Source: Lineus longissimus (Eukaryota > Nemertea > Pilidiophora > Heteronemertea > Lineidae). Taken from it: a DNA stretch of 64,000 nucleotides. Numbering within the stretch: position 1 is the first letter of the stretch; each line of letters starts with the position of its first letter. Position numbers and translations under genes: made by a program. The DNA lies in contig NC_088312.1 in assembly GCF_910592395.1 (NCBI RefSeq), positions 10,912,001 through 10,976,000 on the forward strand. The letters are read 5' to 3'. Below the pieces are notes generated by a model. The model had not been told where the DNA came from. It saw only the letters and a list, made by a program, of their open reading frames with translations, and did not search any database. Shown here in pieces: positions 44,771-55,987 of the stretch.

Positions 44771-44988
44771 TACAGTAGAGCCTCTCTATTAAGGACACCC
44801 TCAGGACTGACAAGTGCTGTTCTTGATAGAGAGGTGTCCTGATTAGAGAGGTCAAATTGAATGGAAACACCCAATTTGGGACCAAAATTAATGTCCTTAA
44901 TAGAGAGGGTGTCCTTAATAGAGAGAGGGTGTCCTTAATAGAGAGAGGGTGTCCTTAATAGAGAGGTGTCTGCTAAGGTTTTACTGTA
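44771..44988 (-). mobile_element. CAGTRGAACCTC-family MITE, copy l
   Basis: TA-bounded; CAGTAGAGCCTCTC to GGTTTTACTG, with three extra tandem TCCTTAATAGAGAGAGGG units inside. Confidence 0.9.
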
Positions 44989-45330
44989 CTTGTTCTTATT
45001 ACCATACATGTATCACTGTGTTTTTAAACGCTACTTTATTAGTGCATGTATTAAAAAAAAATGCCGCCAAATATAACCGCTACATGCTATGAAATTGTCA
45101 AAGATCCATTCCCAGTAGGACAAAAGGCAGACACCTATAATGAATATGAGATTATTGATTCAGCAGTGTTGATACCGATTGGCATAATAAAACTTAATCA
45201 ATAACGCACAGCATCAGGATAACATGTCAGCATCGTCAGTAACCAGGTGTGGTCCATTTAATCAATATATCACTGATTGTATGTTGCTGATTGTTACATT
45301 GCTATATGGAGAGACAAAAGGTTTTATGTA

Positions 45331-45668
45331 TCGTGGCAAAACTGATGGAATCCATGGTTGAGAATACAGGGTTAACTAATTGTGTCCCTTATGATGCCTC
45401 TTATATCATTTTGATAAAGGCACTGTTACATGACACATCAAATATAGGCTTTTTTGGCTATATTTTTGGCCCTTTTTGACCTCCTGGATCAGCCAGCCAT
45501 CGTGGCAAAACTGATGGAATACATGGTTGAGAATACAGGGTTGACTAATTGTGTCCCTTATGATGCCTCTTATATCATTTTGATAAAGGCACTGTTAGAT
45601 GACACATCAAATATAGGCTTTTTTGGTTATATTTGTGGCCTTTTTTGACCTCCTGGATCAGCCAGCCA
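45331..45668 (+). repeat. 169-bp tandem duplication
   Basis: TCGTGGCAAAACTGATGGAA starts at 45331 and again at 45500, and the two 169-bp units differ at only a handful of positions. Not coding: 169 is not divisible by 3 and both frames close. Confidence 0.95.
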
Positions 45669-46237
45669 TGGTTATGTTAGAGAAAATGAAAAATGTAATT
45701 TTTAGAGCTCTTGATAATACAAGTTTTATCTCCATGGATTCTTTGGCCTTTATCTAAAAGCATAGTCTGTAATAAATTGGACATCTCTGTTGTTAGCAAT
45801 GTACCTTACCCATTTATGTGCAGCCGCTTAGCTGTTTCCTTGACAATGTGGCTGTGAGCCAAATCAATTATCGCTGACAGGCTGTTGTACGAAAGAGAAT
45901 TCATTGCAAAAGAAAACATTCTGTCAAAGAAATCGTAGAAGGAACGTCGTGATTAGCTACTGAACTTCCAGCGGTATGACGCGCGTTGCAATGTTAATGC
46001 ATTGAAGTTCAAGATGCGTGATTAGGGGATAGAATTGAATTTTTTTTCCTTATGACATGAATTTTGTCCAGTCAAAATCATATTTGAACTAGATGATTAT
46101 CGGAGACCGACCTCTTACAGTTCATTGACTCTGGAGTCAAGAGGGTGTTGTATACTGATACCCCTCCTGACCCTCATGGTCTAAATCAAGAAAGCAAATA
46201 TTGATAAGATACAAAAACCTTGGTGGTGACTGTTACC

Positions 46238-46943
46238 ATAGGGGCGTTTAGACGCTTTCCAAAGAGACCGCATTCCGATCCGATCCGATCGAACCCCATT
46301 CCAGACCGGATGTGGTCTCATTTTAATGTACCCGTTTAGACGCTAACAGCAATGAGGACTGATGTGGACTAATTTCTTTTGGTTCCACCAATAATCCGCA
46401 GGATGTCGCGGTGGCGTCACCGATTTAGCGCCGCAATGCGGGTTATAATGGTACTAGGCAAGCTCGTTCTTATGGTAGCTGCTGTCTAGCTTCCACTGAA
46501 TGGATTGATCGGTCCAAATATGTATGAGATCGAAAACAACCGTGTCCGTGAACTTATCCTTCACCATATTGGAATAATGAAAATAAGCCAAGAGAAAATA
46601 CTATAAAACTGACAATCAAAACGACATTAATTCCCGCGAAAATACACGTGTTTATAATGAAAGGAAGTATTGCCGAAGTACCATATCCAATACGCATGCG
46701 TGTAGGTAAAAAAATTAGTCCAGATAAGACCGCATTAGGCCCGATCGCGTTTAGACGACCAAATTTGATTCGGATGCATCCGGATTAGCCCCGATGGAAC
46801 CAGCAAAAGAGGTGGACCACTTGAAGACCCGATGGGACCACATGAGACCCGATCGGTTTGCGTTTACACCAGGGAAATTTAGACCGCATTCGGATTCGAT
46901 CGGATCTCATCGGGCCTTTTTTCTGTCGTCTAAACGGCCCTAT
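46238..46943. mobile_element. 706-bp inverted-repeat element
   Basis: Ends ATAGGGGCGTTTAGACG and CGTCTAAACGGCCCTAT, with further inverted similarity inward (GACCGCATTCCGATCCGATC against GCGGTCTAAATTTC...GATCGG). It is CGATC-rich in both subterminal parts. No coding frame, so a non-autonomous DNA transposon. Confidence 0.75.
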
Positions 46944-47195
46944 AGTCAGTTTAGAACATCAGTATTCCTATGATTTATGGATGAAAGCGTTTCCCAGATG
47001 CAGATACCCCCCCCCCCTTCTGTAAGGAAATTCATTAAAGTTGACCATGAAATTTTGGAATGACGTAAAACACCTAACATATAGTGGTTATCTGATGTGC
47101 CATCTCGTTTTCACTTCAGGACTCGTTTAAACTTTCTAAATAGTTTCCTGCGTATGGTGTGTATAGTAGTCTTGAGTCATTGCTTGCTCTAAGGT

Positions 47196-47576
47196 AATGA
47201 GGAACCGGCGTTAAGATAAGTGCCAGTGGCGGCGCCGCAATCGAGTGTACCTTCTGACGCCATGACGTCATTTTCTGGTCTGTTGACGTCACATGAGGTC
47301 AATCACGGGAAACCATAGCGTACATTTTTGCACAGGATTTCAACAACAGAAAACATGCCCAATAACTGGCATCGCGCATATTTTCCGCAAAATTATCTTA
47401 AGAAACTGATAGCTCAATAGATTTAAAACAGGAAGAGGCAAACGTCACCGAAATCGGTCGAAAATAAGCGATCGTTTTCGGGCTCAGAAATAACATGATA
47501 ATGCATTGGAAATGGAGAGTTTTGGTATGATCGATTGCAGCGCCACGCGGCGGATAAATCGCGCCGGTTCCTCATT
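47196..47576. mobile_element. 381-bp inverted-repeat element
   Basis: Ends AATGAGGAACCGGCG and CGCCGGTTCCTCATT are exact 15-bp inverted repeats, and CGCAATCGA/TCGATTGCAG extends the pairing inward. GTGACGTCA-like words occur in the centre. Not coding. Confidence 0.75.
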
Positions 47577-49146
47577 GACAACCAGCATTTACTGCTGGAA
47601 GCATTTTGCTCAAATTTGCGGACGAAAGAGATGGCCTTACCCTGCCCCTTCATTTTGAAATACAAGGCTCGACATGGAGTCGAACCATATCGTGTAAGGT
47701 CCCATGTTTCTCATTCTGTCTACTGCTACTTGTAAACGTTGCTAACAAGAGTTGTATGATTAGGCTTTTCTGTGCGCTGCATGCTTAATTCAGACGGATT
47801 ACTTCTGCCAAGTGCCATGTGCTCAATATGACTGATTGTTCTTTTTGCAGTAAGCTTGATTGCATTGTATGTGTTTTCATACACAATATTTGAATCAGAG
47901 ATCAAACGCTTCGATTTTTTACTCCAAGCTTAGACATGTATTTTCTTTATTTATTCCGCTGAGAGTACGCTTAGGATCTTAAATCAAACGTTGATTTGGT
48001 TATAGGCCCTCCCTCTCTGTTTTGCTCTGTCTTACACACATGACCCAACCTGAGGCCATTCTGCTGCAGGTCCCAACCTTGGACGAAACACTCCCATGGC
48101 CCTGCCTAGTGAAACTGAAAGTGAAATTCACTGGCTTGATTCATCGATCTACTGAAGACATGCGTTTGGTTCTTAAATCACGTCCTTCTCGGGACTGCCT
48201 GCCATCGAGTAGTGCAAACGAAATATACACACTGGTATCGCTGTGATTTTTAATGCGAAATACCTGTCTGGATTATTTGATCAATATTTCTCATAGATGG
48301 TCCTTGACTCTGCAAGCGTTCTCGATTAACGCTCTCGAGTTGCATACACTTAATTCAATTGATCAATTGAGTATAGCATCATGCAGAGCTTGGAGCGTTC
48401 CAACTTGTATATACCATGGCACTATAATGATTACTTGAGATTCTAAGGTTGAGAATTTCATCGATCTGTTATGACTGCATCTCTTCTTTTGACTTGGGGA
48501 CACATAGAAGCCAGTGTAACCTGCCAAGTGTCGGCATTTTCAGGGAGCCGGGATAACCCATACAATCCCATGTTTCTCACTTGGATTGGGTCTTTTGCTG
48601 ACAATCATATGGTGTGGACACGACGAACAGGAAGGCTCACTCTTAACCAGCCATAATCAAGTTACTAGACCATGCCATGTCCCCTTGGATAGATTATCCA
48701 TTGATAACGAATGGATGGGCTTCGGCAAGTACTCGGCCGGGTTGCATAAAAAATGGCTACCGCAATCAGTCCATAGATCGCTGACAGATCATTGCCCCTG
48801 AATCAGTGCACATAACTGCCGTCTATAATGACTTTCAATATTTATTATTCAGGATAGCTGCAATTCATTTGTTTTCTGCTGCTCCAATCGTTATGCGATG
48901 TAATTTAATTAGTCGTACAAATGAAAACCTGTGATGGTAATGATAGTGTTTTTGAAATCAGTTCAGATATCTGTCCCCGGGGATCAGTCATATCAGTGTG
49001 TTGGAGGTTGGCATGACTGTGGTGCATGTATTCATTTGTCAGCATCATTAGGCTATCATAAAAAGGATACTTCAACTCCAGAATTAGCTTAGCCTGATCG
49101 AGCTAACACATGGGCTTAGTGGCTGATTGCATTATATGGTGGTATG
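47577..49146. other. Intergenic region upstream of TMEM45-like gene
   Basis: No supported coding exon. The 5' untranslated exon and promoter of the TMEM45-like gene may lie here or further left, but no feature fixes them. Confidence 0.3.
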
Positions 49147-49452
49147 CAGGGTTTCCGCCAGAGGGGGTGATGGGAGGGATTCATCCCCCCCTAAAATATT
49201 TCAAGGGGGGATATCTCCCCCCTTAATTTTGAGCACTAAAGTTTGTTTTACTCTCAGATGAGTAATTTTCATGATTTGATATGTAAAATAAGAGCATTTG
49301 GGAGCCAATTGTAGCGGTTTTAGGGCCAAAAAACGTCTCAGGAGGGGTCATATACCAATTTTTAAGAAGAAAAAAAATTTTAGAAAAAAATTTTTTTAGA
49401 AAAAAATTATTTTTTTTGCTCCCCCTCAAATTTAATCCTGGCGGAAACCCTG
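49147..49452. mobile_element. 306-bp MITE with CAGGGTTTCCGCCAG ends
   Basis: Ends CAGGGTTTCCGCCAG and CTGGCGGAAACCCTG are perfect 15-bp inverted repeats, flanked by GTATG on each side (49142-49146, 49453-49457). The interior has GGGGGG/CCCCCC runs and long A/T runs. The CAGGG ends look hAT-like, but that group usually makes 8-bp duplications. Confidence 0.8.
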
Positions 49453-49756
49453 GTATGACCTTGTCCTGTCTTCTGTAAAGTGGTTCCCTTTGTTAGAACA
49501 TGTGAGATTTGCCCAATCCAGTAGTTTTATACAATACCATGACATTGTCCACGTAAAAAAACCTTCTGTGCGGATTACACTTACCAAGATGGCCTGTATC
49601 ATTGCCAGATTTCATCCTATTGAACCTTTCAGAAAAGCAGCATCTTTGAAGAATCGTTTGGCAATAATTCCTCAGTTATAATTGGAGCTCATCATGATCA
49701 ATTAGTAAAATTGCTTTATCAGTTTTGACAGTCATAATCAGTTTTGCTCACAACTC

Positions 49757-49978
49757 TTAAAGGGGGACTATAGGCAGGTGCAGAGGGGCTAATTTGGCCA
49801 TCTTCAAGTGATAAGTATACACAGTAAGGGCCCATGGTCATGTCAGAGTCAGCGCTAAATACATTCCTCGTACAAGCGTGAATCATTTCGACGTAGTGTG
49901 AGATGTGAGAGACCCCTATTGGCGACTTTGTGTAACTTTGTCTTGCCTGCCTAGCAGCTGCCTATATTGTCCCTTTAA
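49757..49978 (+). mobile_element. TTAA-type MITE, copy 6
   Basis: TTAA at both ends; left AAAGGGGGACTATAGGCAGG, right CTGCCTATATTGTCCCTTTA. It ends 57 nt before the first of four candidate 3' splice sites upstream of the TMEM45-like gene. Confidence 0.85.
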
Positions 49979-50000
49979 AACTAGTATTTTATATGTTATT

Positions 50001-50200
50001 GGCCAATAACGTTGTTTTGTATTTTCTACTTGCAGTTTTGATCCATCAGTGGCCAATAACGTTGCTTTGTATTTTCTACTTGCAGTTTTGATCCATCAGT
50101 GGCCAATAACGTTGCTTTGTATTTTCTACTTGCAGTTTTGATCCATCAGTGGCCAATAACGTTGCTTTGTATTTTCTACTTGCAGTTTTGATCCATCAGT
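50001..50200 (+). repeat. Four 50-bp tandem repeats, each with a 3' splice site
   Basis: GGCCAATAACGTTG starts at 50001, 50051, 50101 and 50151; units 2-4 are identical and unit 1 differs by one base (GTTGTT for GTTGCT). Each contains ATTTTCTACTTGCAG, a good polypyrimidine tract plus AG, followed by TTTTGATCCATCAGT. The array ends 18 bp before the start codon of the TMEM45-like gene. Each unit also has a CCAAT word. The most natural reading is a 5' UTR intron acceptor that was tandemly multiplied; a CCAAT promoter array is the alternative. Confidence 0.85.
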
Positions 50201-50218
50201 GAAGCAGCTATCAGCAGA

Positions 50219-51121
50219 ATGGGTTCATTCGGAGGTCACGCCTTACCAGGGTCCTTCTTCATCATATTTGGAATGTGGTGGACTCTACAGATCTCAGTGC
50301 GATACTACCGCGCCAGGTACCGTAAAGGTCCGGCATATCGTTCCACAGCCACATTCCTGTGCTCATGTTTATGCGGTAGACTGGCGACATGGCAGATCGA
50401 AGGGTTCCTCAAAATTTTCTTCACGACAGTCGGCCTTACCGGCGAGATTATTACGGGTTTCAACGACAAAGGAGAATTTCAAAATATAGGAAACGGTCAG
50501 CATGCTACGATGTTTTTCATCTTCGGATTGAGCGGGTTGGTGGATATCCTTCTTCATCATAAGGTATCGCTCCCTAAAAACTTTGATTACATCGTTTCCC
50601 TCATTGCTTTTGCCATCGAAGGAATCCTTTTCAACTTCCACCTGCACGGCCGACAGCCAATGGATATTCAACTCCACATTCTTCTGGTCTACACGATAGT
50701 AGCAAACGTCATCACGATATTAACCGAGCTCCGTTGGCCCAGAAATGTTTTATGTGCGTATGCACGTGCCTACTTTGTAATCCTCCAGGGCACGTGGTTT
50801 TGGCAAGTCGGATTTATTTTATATAACCCCACCCCAGGTGCGGTCAAATGGGACGAGGATGATCATGAACAGATGATGATAACAACCATTATGTTCGGCT
50901 GGCATATGATTCTCATATTGGTGTCAATGATGATCACGAGTCTTGTCATTGGTTGCATTGTTCGGAGAGGAGCGCCACCTGGTGTTGAAAAAGATGATGA
51001 GGTGGCGCTAGCGCAGCTGATCAAAAAGGACGCCAATGGACAAACGTTTGTTTGTCTGAACGAGGAGTCGGATAGTGATATGGAGTACGAACGTCCTTTA
51101 CAAAATGGAAGTCAAAACTAA
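50219..51121 (+). CDS. TMEM45-like (DUF716) multi-pass membrane protein
   Basis: Single-exon frame of 300 residues; vertebrate TMEM45A/B are about 275. The family is a poorly understood group of multi-pass proteins reported in endomembranes. Hydrophobic segments: about 9-27, 43-57, 62-80, 96-114, 123-143, 152-171, 183-203 and 217-248. GSFGGHALPGSFFIIFGMWW at the N-terminus and the HATMFFIFGLSGLVDIL, LHGRQPMDIQLH and LQGTWFWQVGFILY segments match the family layout. The His-rich GxxHATMFFIFG helix and LHxH-type residues are the conserved hallmark. The C-terminal tail (249-300) is hydrophilic and acidic with SDSDMEYERPL. The start is the first Met in frame; sequence before it contains repeated splice acceptors, so at least one upstream non-coding exon is likely. 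TMEM45A and TMEM45B cannot be told apart here. Confidence 0.92.
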   Translation: MGSFGGHALPGSFFIIFGMWWTLQISVRYYRARYRKGPAYRSTATFLCSCLCGRLATWQIEGFLKIFFTTVGLTGEIITGFNDKGEFQNIGNGQHATMFFIFGLSGLVDILLHHKVSLPKNFDYIVSLIAFAIEGILFNFHLHGRQPMDIQLHILLVYTIVANVITILTELRWPRNVLCAYARAYFVILQGTWFWQVGFILYNPTPGAVKWDEDDHEQMMITTIMFGWHMILILVSMMITSLVIGCIVRRGAPPGVEKDDEVALAQLIKKDANGQTFVCLNEESDSDMEYERPLQNGSQN

Positions 51122-51184
51122 GGAGCTTTCTGCTAACAAACATGGAAAGAACTGGTAAAGAATGACATGTGTTACATCAAATAC

Positions 51185-51200
51185 TAAAGACCGGTCTTTA
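51185..51200. other. 16-bp palindrome (AAAGACCGGTCTTT core) in TMEM45-like 3' UTR
   Basis: TAAAGACCGGTCTTTA is a perfect palindrome 64 bp after the stop codon, followed by TCGATCTTTT. Related sites at 40083 and 59061 are followed by TCAATTCTT and GTCTATTTTT. Confidence 0.8.
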
Positions 51201-51534
51201 TCGATCTTTTTTATTCTTTGTTATATTGATTTTATGTATAGTGGTAGATAGACATTTTGGTACTCATGCTACTGCAAACTTCGTTGTTTACCCTGATCTC
51301 CAAAGTATTTAGATCAAGCGCTCATTTACATACATACTCTTCAGTCATTCAGTGGTATCTTTTACATCATATTTATTTGTGGTATCACCCCAGGCTGTCC
51401 TAAAAATACCAACCTTGGTATAAAAAATGTTGCGCATGCAACCAGACAAATTATGTGAAGGCTTGAGATTTGAAAGTGTTTTTGACAAACAGCTTCAGTG
51501 TGAAAATATGAGAAAAGATTATAAATGATTTTAA

Positions 51535-51540
51535 AATAAA
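51535..51540 (+). terminator. Candidate polyadenylation signal of the TMEM45-like gene
   Basis: AATAAA about 415 nt after the stop codon. Confidence 0.4.
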
Positions 51541-54172
51541 AGCAGAAAAGCCTGTCATCTCGCCGCATGTTTTTGTCAATATGTGAAGGGTCGCGTTAAA
51601 TGAGATAAACTTTTTAGGCCAGCCTTGGTATACTTTGCACTGACACAACTGATTATATCATTAATGGATACACTCTGTAGGTATAGCACTTTACCAAGTA
51701 GGCCTACTTTCATGTGCTTGTGTATTTCAGCACATCCAGTGTAGAAGTCCTCTCAGATCTTTTTTCTGAATTATTCTAACATTAATACAATAGACATATA
51801 CAGTGATAATCGCTATACTCAGTATTTAGTCTTAAGAACTCATATACTCGCAAACTGTATACTCATTGATATCGTATTGATATGCTCATTATATCATTGG
51901 GGTAAAACTCTTGCGTACAGTAATGGTCTACAGTAACGTCACTTACAGTGTACAGCAATTTGGTGTGATGCTCTTGAATAAGGTATGCTTAGGTCGTTTT
52001 CCTGTGCCGACAAAATGACACAGAATCAGCGTCTGTGAACCAGCTTGTCATGGTGCCAGTTTACAAAATATATGGCAGGATAGTTGCAGCCCTTATGCAT
52101 TTTAGGGGTTTCAATCAGCACCACAATTGAACAAAATGTATCGACCTTGTATATCCTCCCTGTCCTGTTAGTAATATTTTGTGTAGATCTAAGGATGCCA
52201 TTTTGCTATTTTGCTATTTTGCCATTTTGCACAATGTGCACAATTCTTGATAAAGTCTATTGCTTGATTTAGAAGCCGATTATCATGACTATTATCAAGT
52301 ATACTTGCTATTATGTATTGGATGGTGGGGAGGGGGGTGCTTTTTGGTGTGTGTGATATTAGAGAAGGAATGATTACCTCTGTACATTTAACGAAGTTTT
52401 TAACATATCTGGCAAAGTTAGCTCATTTTGTTGAAGTGTATATAGATTTTTGGTTTGATTCAGGTTGCGTGTTATTTATTTCAAATTTTAGTTCATCGAA
52501 CTATTTAGCCGTCCTGTTGAACTCATTTAGATGGAGCACACTATTATTGTTAGGGCCCATAATCTGTCCCTTCTAAGGATGAAATGTGCTGGAGCCTTGT
52601 CCCCCGAGTTAAATTTTTTTATGTACCATTAAGTCAAGTCTCACCCTCCTGCATACCGTATATAATGTAGGTAAAAATAATAATGATAGCAAATGAAGTA
52701 TCTTACTTTAAAATCAAGATTCTAAGTTCCCACATTTCATCTTTAGTTGAGACCGATACAGGATGTCCTTACTGTTGGTATTTGTTGTATATTTTTATAG
52801 TGATATTGTTTTTCCAAACATCTGTTAGTTATAGTTGGAGTGTATTGAAATAATCCTAATTTTTTATGTCGCATAGTGTTACCATATCATTATACCTTAC
52901 TTATCAAGGGGAGAATAGTTTAGGATAGTCTTCTGGAGTGGAATTCCAGGGCTGGGTGTTTTTGGTCCAGGGATGGGGGGGGGGGCAGAACACCACTTTT
53001 TACTCCAAAACTCTGCCTGAAAAGAAAATCTTTGGCAATATATGGGGGAGACGGCAGTTGCCCCTTGCCCTCCCTCCTAATATGGCCTGCTGCCTCATCT
53101 AACTCCAATGATACATGTACAGTAGGTCTTTGTGAATTCCCATTAGAATTCACATTTGACTGAATTAAGTGTGAATTCCCATTAGAATTCACATTTGACT
53201 TAATTAAGTGATGTTATAATTCACCTGACTCTTTAAAATTGCACATTTGATTGATTACGATGATGCATGGTGTCTGAAGGGTCCACCGACACCACTAAGC
53301 AATAATAACTCGCCATTACCACCATGGCCCTTGACCGGAGAGGCTGTGGTCACCGTTTTATTTGGTCGGTTTCGTTGCTCGAAGTCCAGGAAGCCGAAAT
53401 GATATAACCAGGTAGAGGTTTCAGCTGTCTAGGTTCCTAGTTGATGCACAGCTCTCTATTTAGTAGAAATATGCACTTTATTTCAATCACATGTAAAACT
53501 CGGTAGAAATTATTCAGTGTCATAGAATATTTTCTCATATGTCGTCTACCATCTGGGGATAATAATGAAACAAAGTTATGCGATATCCTGTAATCACTAT
53601 TCCCAGCATGCAATAACAACAGCTTTAATTCTTAAAGGCAAGGTCTGTTCATTTTGAAACTTTGACAGGCTAAAGACTGTTACATGCCTGATTACATGAT
53701 GCAGTACCCACTTGTTGCATGCAGCGAACTGTCTGACACGGATTATAAACAGTGTGCATGCCAAGTTTCATCACACTGGCTTCTGTAATCATTCATATTG
53801 CACTACAGCCGTGTTATATAGAATTTCTCGCAAACCCATAGGCCTCAATAATGTACCAGATGCTCAAACATATAATTAGCCTTTAAATCCATGCGCTATG
53901 GAGTGCCTAGAATTGCTAGATGGTCCAGGTGCTGTCTCGCAAATCGGAAGCCGGAATCATGTGGCTGCATGGTGAAATTTAGTCTCGGCATAGGGCACCA
54001 AACCGAGTCCTTTCAGCCCTCTCAAATCCAACAGACTATGGATTATTGCGAGTCTATTGTGGCCTGTAACTCATATAATTTGATCCGGTATCTTGTCATC
54101 CAATTTCTTCTTGTAACCGGAAAAACGCCGACCGACCGACCGACCGACCGACCATCCGACCGACCCAGTGCA
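51541..54172. other. Intergenic or long 3' UTR region
   Basis: AT-rich with no supported exon. A direct repeat GTGAATTCCCATTAGAATTC sits at about 53131 and 53171, and a G-run at 52975-52985. TATTTTGCTATTTTGC-type short repeats lie near 52200-52230. Confidence 0.35.
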
Positions 54173-54246
54173 ATGGACGTGATGGATTCCGACATGTCTG
54201 ACAGCAGCATCTCCAGTCAATTATACCGGGAAAACGAGCCCACGCG
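54173..54246 (+). CDS. Possible first coding exon of an unidentified gene
   Basis: ATG at 54173 opens 24 codons plus 2 nt, MDVMDSDMSDSSISSQLYRE then NEPT and a split Arg, ending at a strong donor (CGCG|GTAAGG). Upstream is a (GACC)n tract at about 54128-54158, as a 5' UTR could carry. The acidic/Ser-rich start looks like a real N-terminus, but I do not recognise the protein and find no in-phase second exon before the window ends. A candidate acceptor plus frame at 60235-60335 fails because its phase gives a stop. Confidence 0.35.
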
Positions 54247-54481
54247 GTAAGGAACTGATAACGATACTCTAAAGATATGCTTTGTCTACATGGTCGGTGG
54301 ATATAAAAACATGAGTTGGGCCTAATCTATGCACTGTAGTTTTTCTACTCGAGTGTCTCGACCGATGCAATGCAGACGTACTTGTTGATTTGATGAACTA
54401 TATAGATATCAACAATTGGTCTAGCCAAGTGGGCATCAATCCAATTTCAATGTGTTATATACTTGCCCTTGCCACATTCCT

Positions 54482-54900
54482 ATGAGCTGGCCATGTAGAA
54501 TTAGCGGAATGAGTGGAATAAGCGGAATGGGTGGAATAAGCGGAATGAGTGGAATTAGCAGAATAAGCAGAATGAGCGGATTCTGGGCTTCAATCACCTG
54601 GAAAAGCCAGTATTTGTCGCGATGATCGTCGCCATGCCTGAACTCTGAAGACGATAGGAGGTATGGTAATACAGCGCTGTGCACGGCTGACGACTGAACT
54701 AAACTGTCCCTACAGACCAGTTTTTATGCCCTCATTGCGAGTCATGGTTTAATGACTATAAAAAGCGATTTTCAAATAATCTTTGTGGCATATCGAACAA
54801 ATTAAAACTTAATGAATTCATTAAGTTTCATTTTGTATGAAATTATATCATATTTTGTACAGAATCCGCTCATTCCGCGAATTCTACATGGCCCCATGAG
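54482..54900. mobile_element. 419-bp inverted-repeat element with tandem-array end
   Basis: Left ATGAGCTGGCCATGTAGAAT, right ATTCTACATGGCCCCATGAG: inverted ends with small gaps. Inside the left end, GCGGAATGAG/TGGAATAAG units repeat about eight times; the right end has one or two. The inner edges also pair (GAGCGGATTCTG with AGAATCCGCTC). A minus-strand frame reading LIPLIPLI crosses the array and is not a gene. Confidence 0.65.
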
Positions 54901-55987
54901 CTACACTCCGGACACATGTATGCCCTGGGTTGCTAGATCAATGATGCAGGCTGCCGTGGAAACCAATAAAAATCATGATTTAAGATGCGAGCAACGTAGA
55001 CTGTAGATTTATAGGAGTGGCCAAATGATATGCATGTGTTCTCCAATCCAATACAATATGATATCCCATGACTTTAAAATATAGAGACCTACCGTAATCA
55101 GATAGAAAATGTAATAGCCAGGGACTTCGGCCCTATCTAATGTCCAATAACAGCAGAGTAATTGCTTTATTAACACAATTACCCCGCAAAGCAGTCAGAT
55201 TTTAAGTCTCGATGCCGCTCATTACAAGCCCACCGATATTGTATTTGCTGTATTTACATTACCGTATTCAAAGTGAGGACTCGGTAGAAAATTTTAAAAG
55301 CAAATCAAACTGTTTTAAAATGGCTTGAATGTTTTTGATGTGCCTATTCTATATACAGCTGCAGATATTGAAATAGGCCTTGCCAATCTTTTATTTGATA
55401 GGAAGTTGATTAAAAATGCACAAAAAGCCAAGATATGGATACATGTATCTGTTAGTGGAGATTTTATTTTCATTGGAGAATTCGCCACCTGCTGCTGCAT
55501 TCAGTCCTTGGGGACTGTTGCTCCTAGTGGCTTATTAGAACAGACTGATGCAATGCAACCTTTGATACCAAGAGGTGATGTCATGGTCGGGTGTTACATC
55601 TGTCTGGTGTTACATCATAAGTTAACACTTGTCTTTTGGAAACACTGACATACAGTAGACCAGGTATTGCTTTATGTGTAGGCAAACAGGAACAGTAAAC
55701 TCATGAAAATTTCAACTCTAATCCATAAAAACATTCAATTCGGCAGCAACTGCAGAATATAGTCTACCACCAAATGAAACTGAGCAAATCAAATAAATTT
55801 TAGCTTCCCAAACGTGCGTTTCATGGTTTCAGTACACTTTTCGAAGAAAACAAATGTAGCTAACCCTTGTTTTTGCATGCTTCCACAGAATGTTGGTCGT
55901 ATGGTAAATGTTTGCCAAACATCGATTGGGTCAATGTGCTTGCAGTCGATAGTTTGTTCATCCCAAATATTTATATTCACTTTGGGA

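Noticed and set aside
50199-50489. Frame overlapping the TMEM45-like start
   Set aside because: Shadow frame; the 300-codon frame carries the family motifs.
55325-55648. 107-codon plus-strand frame
   Set aside because: No family features and no splice context; length is unremarkable for AT-rich DNA.
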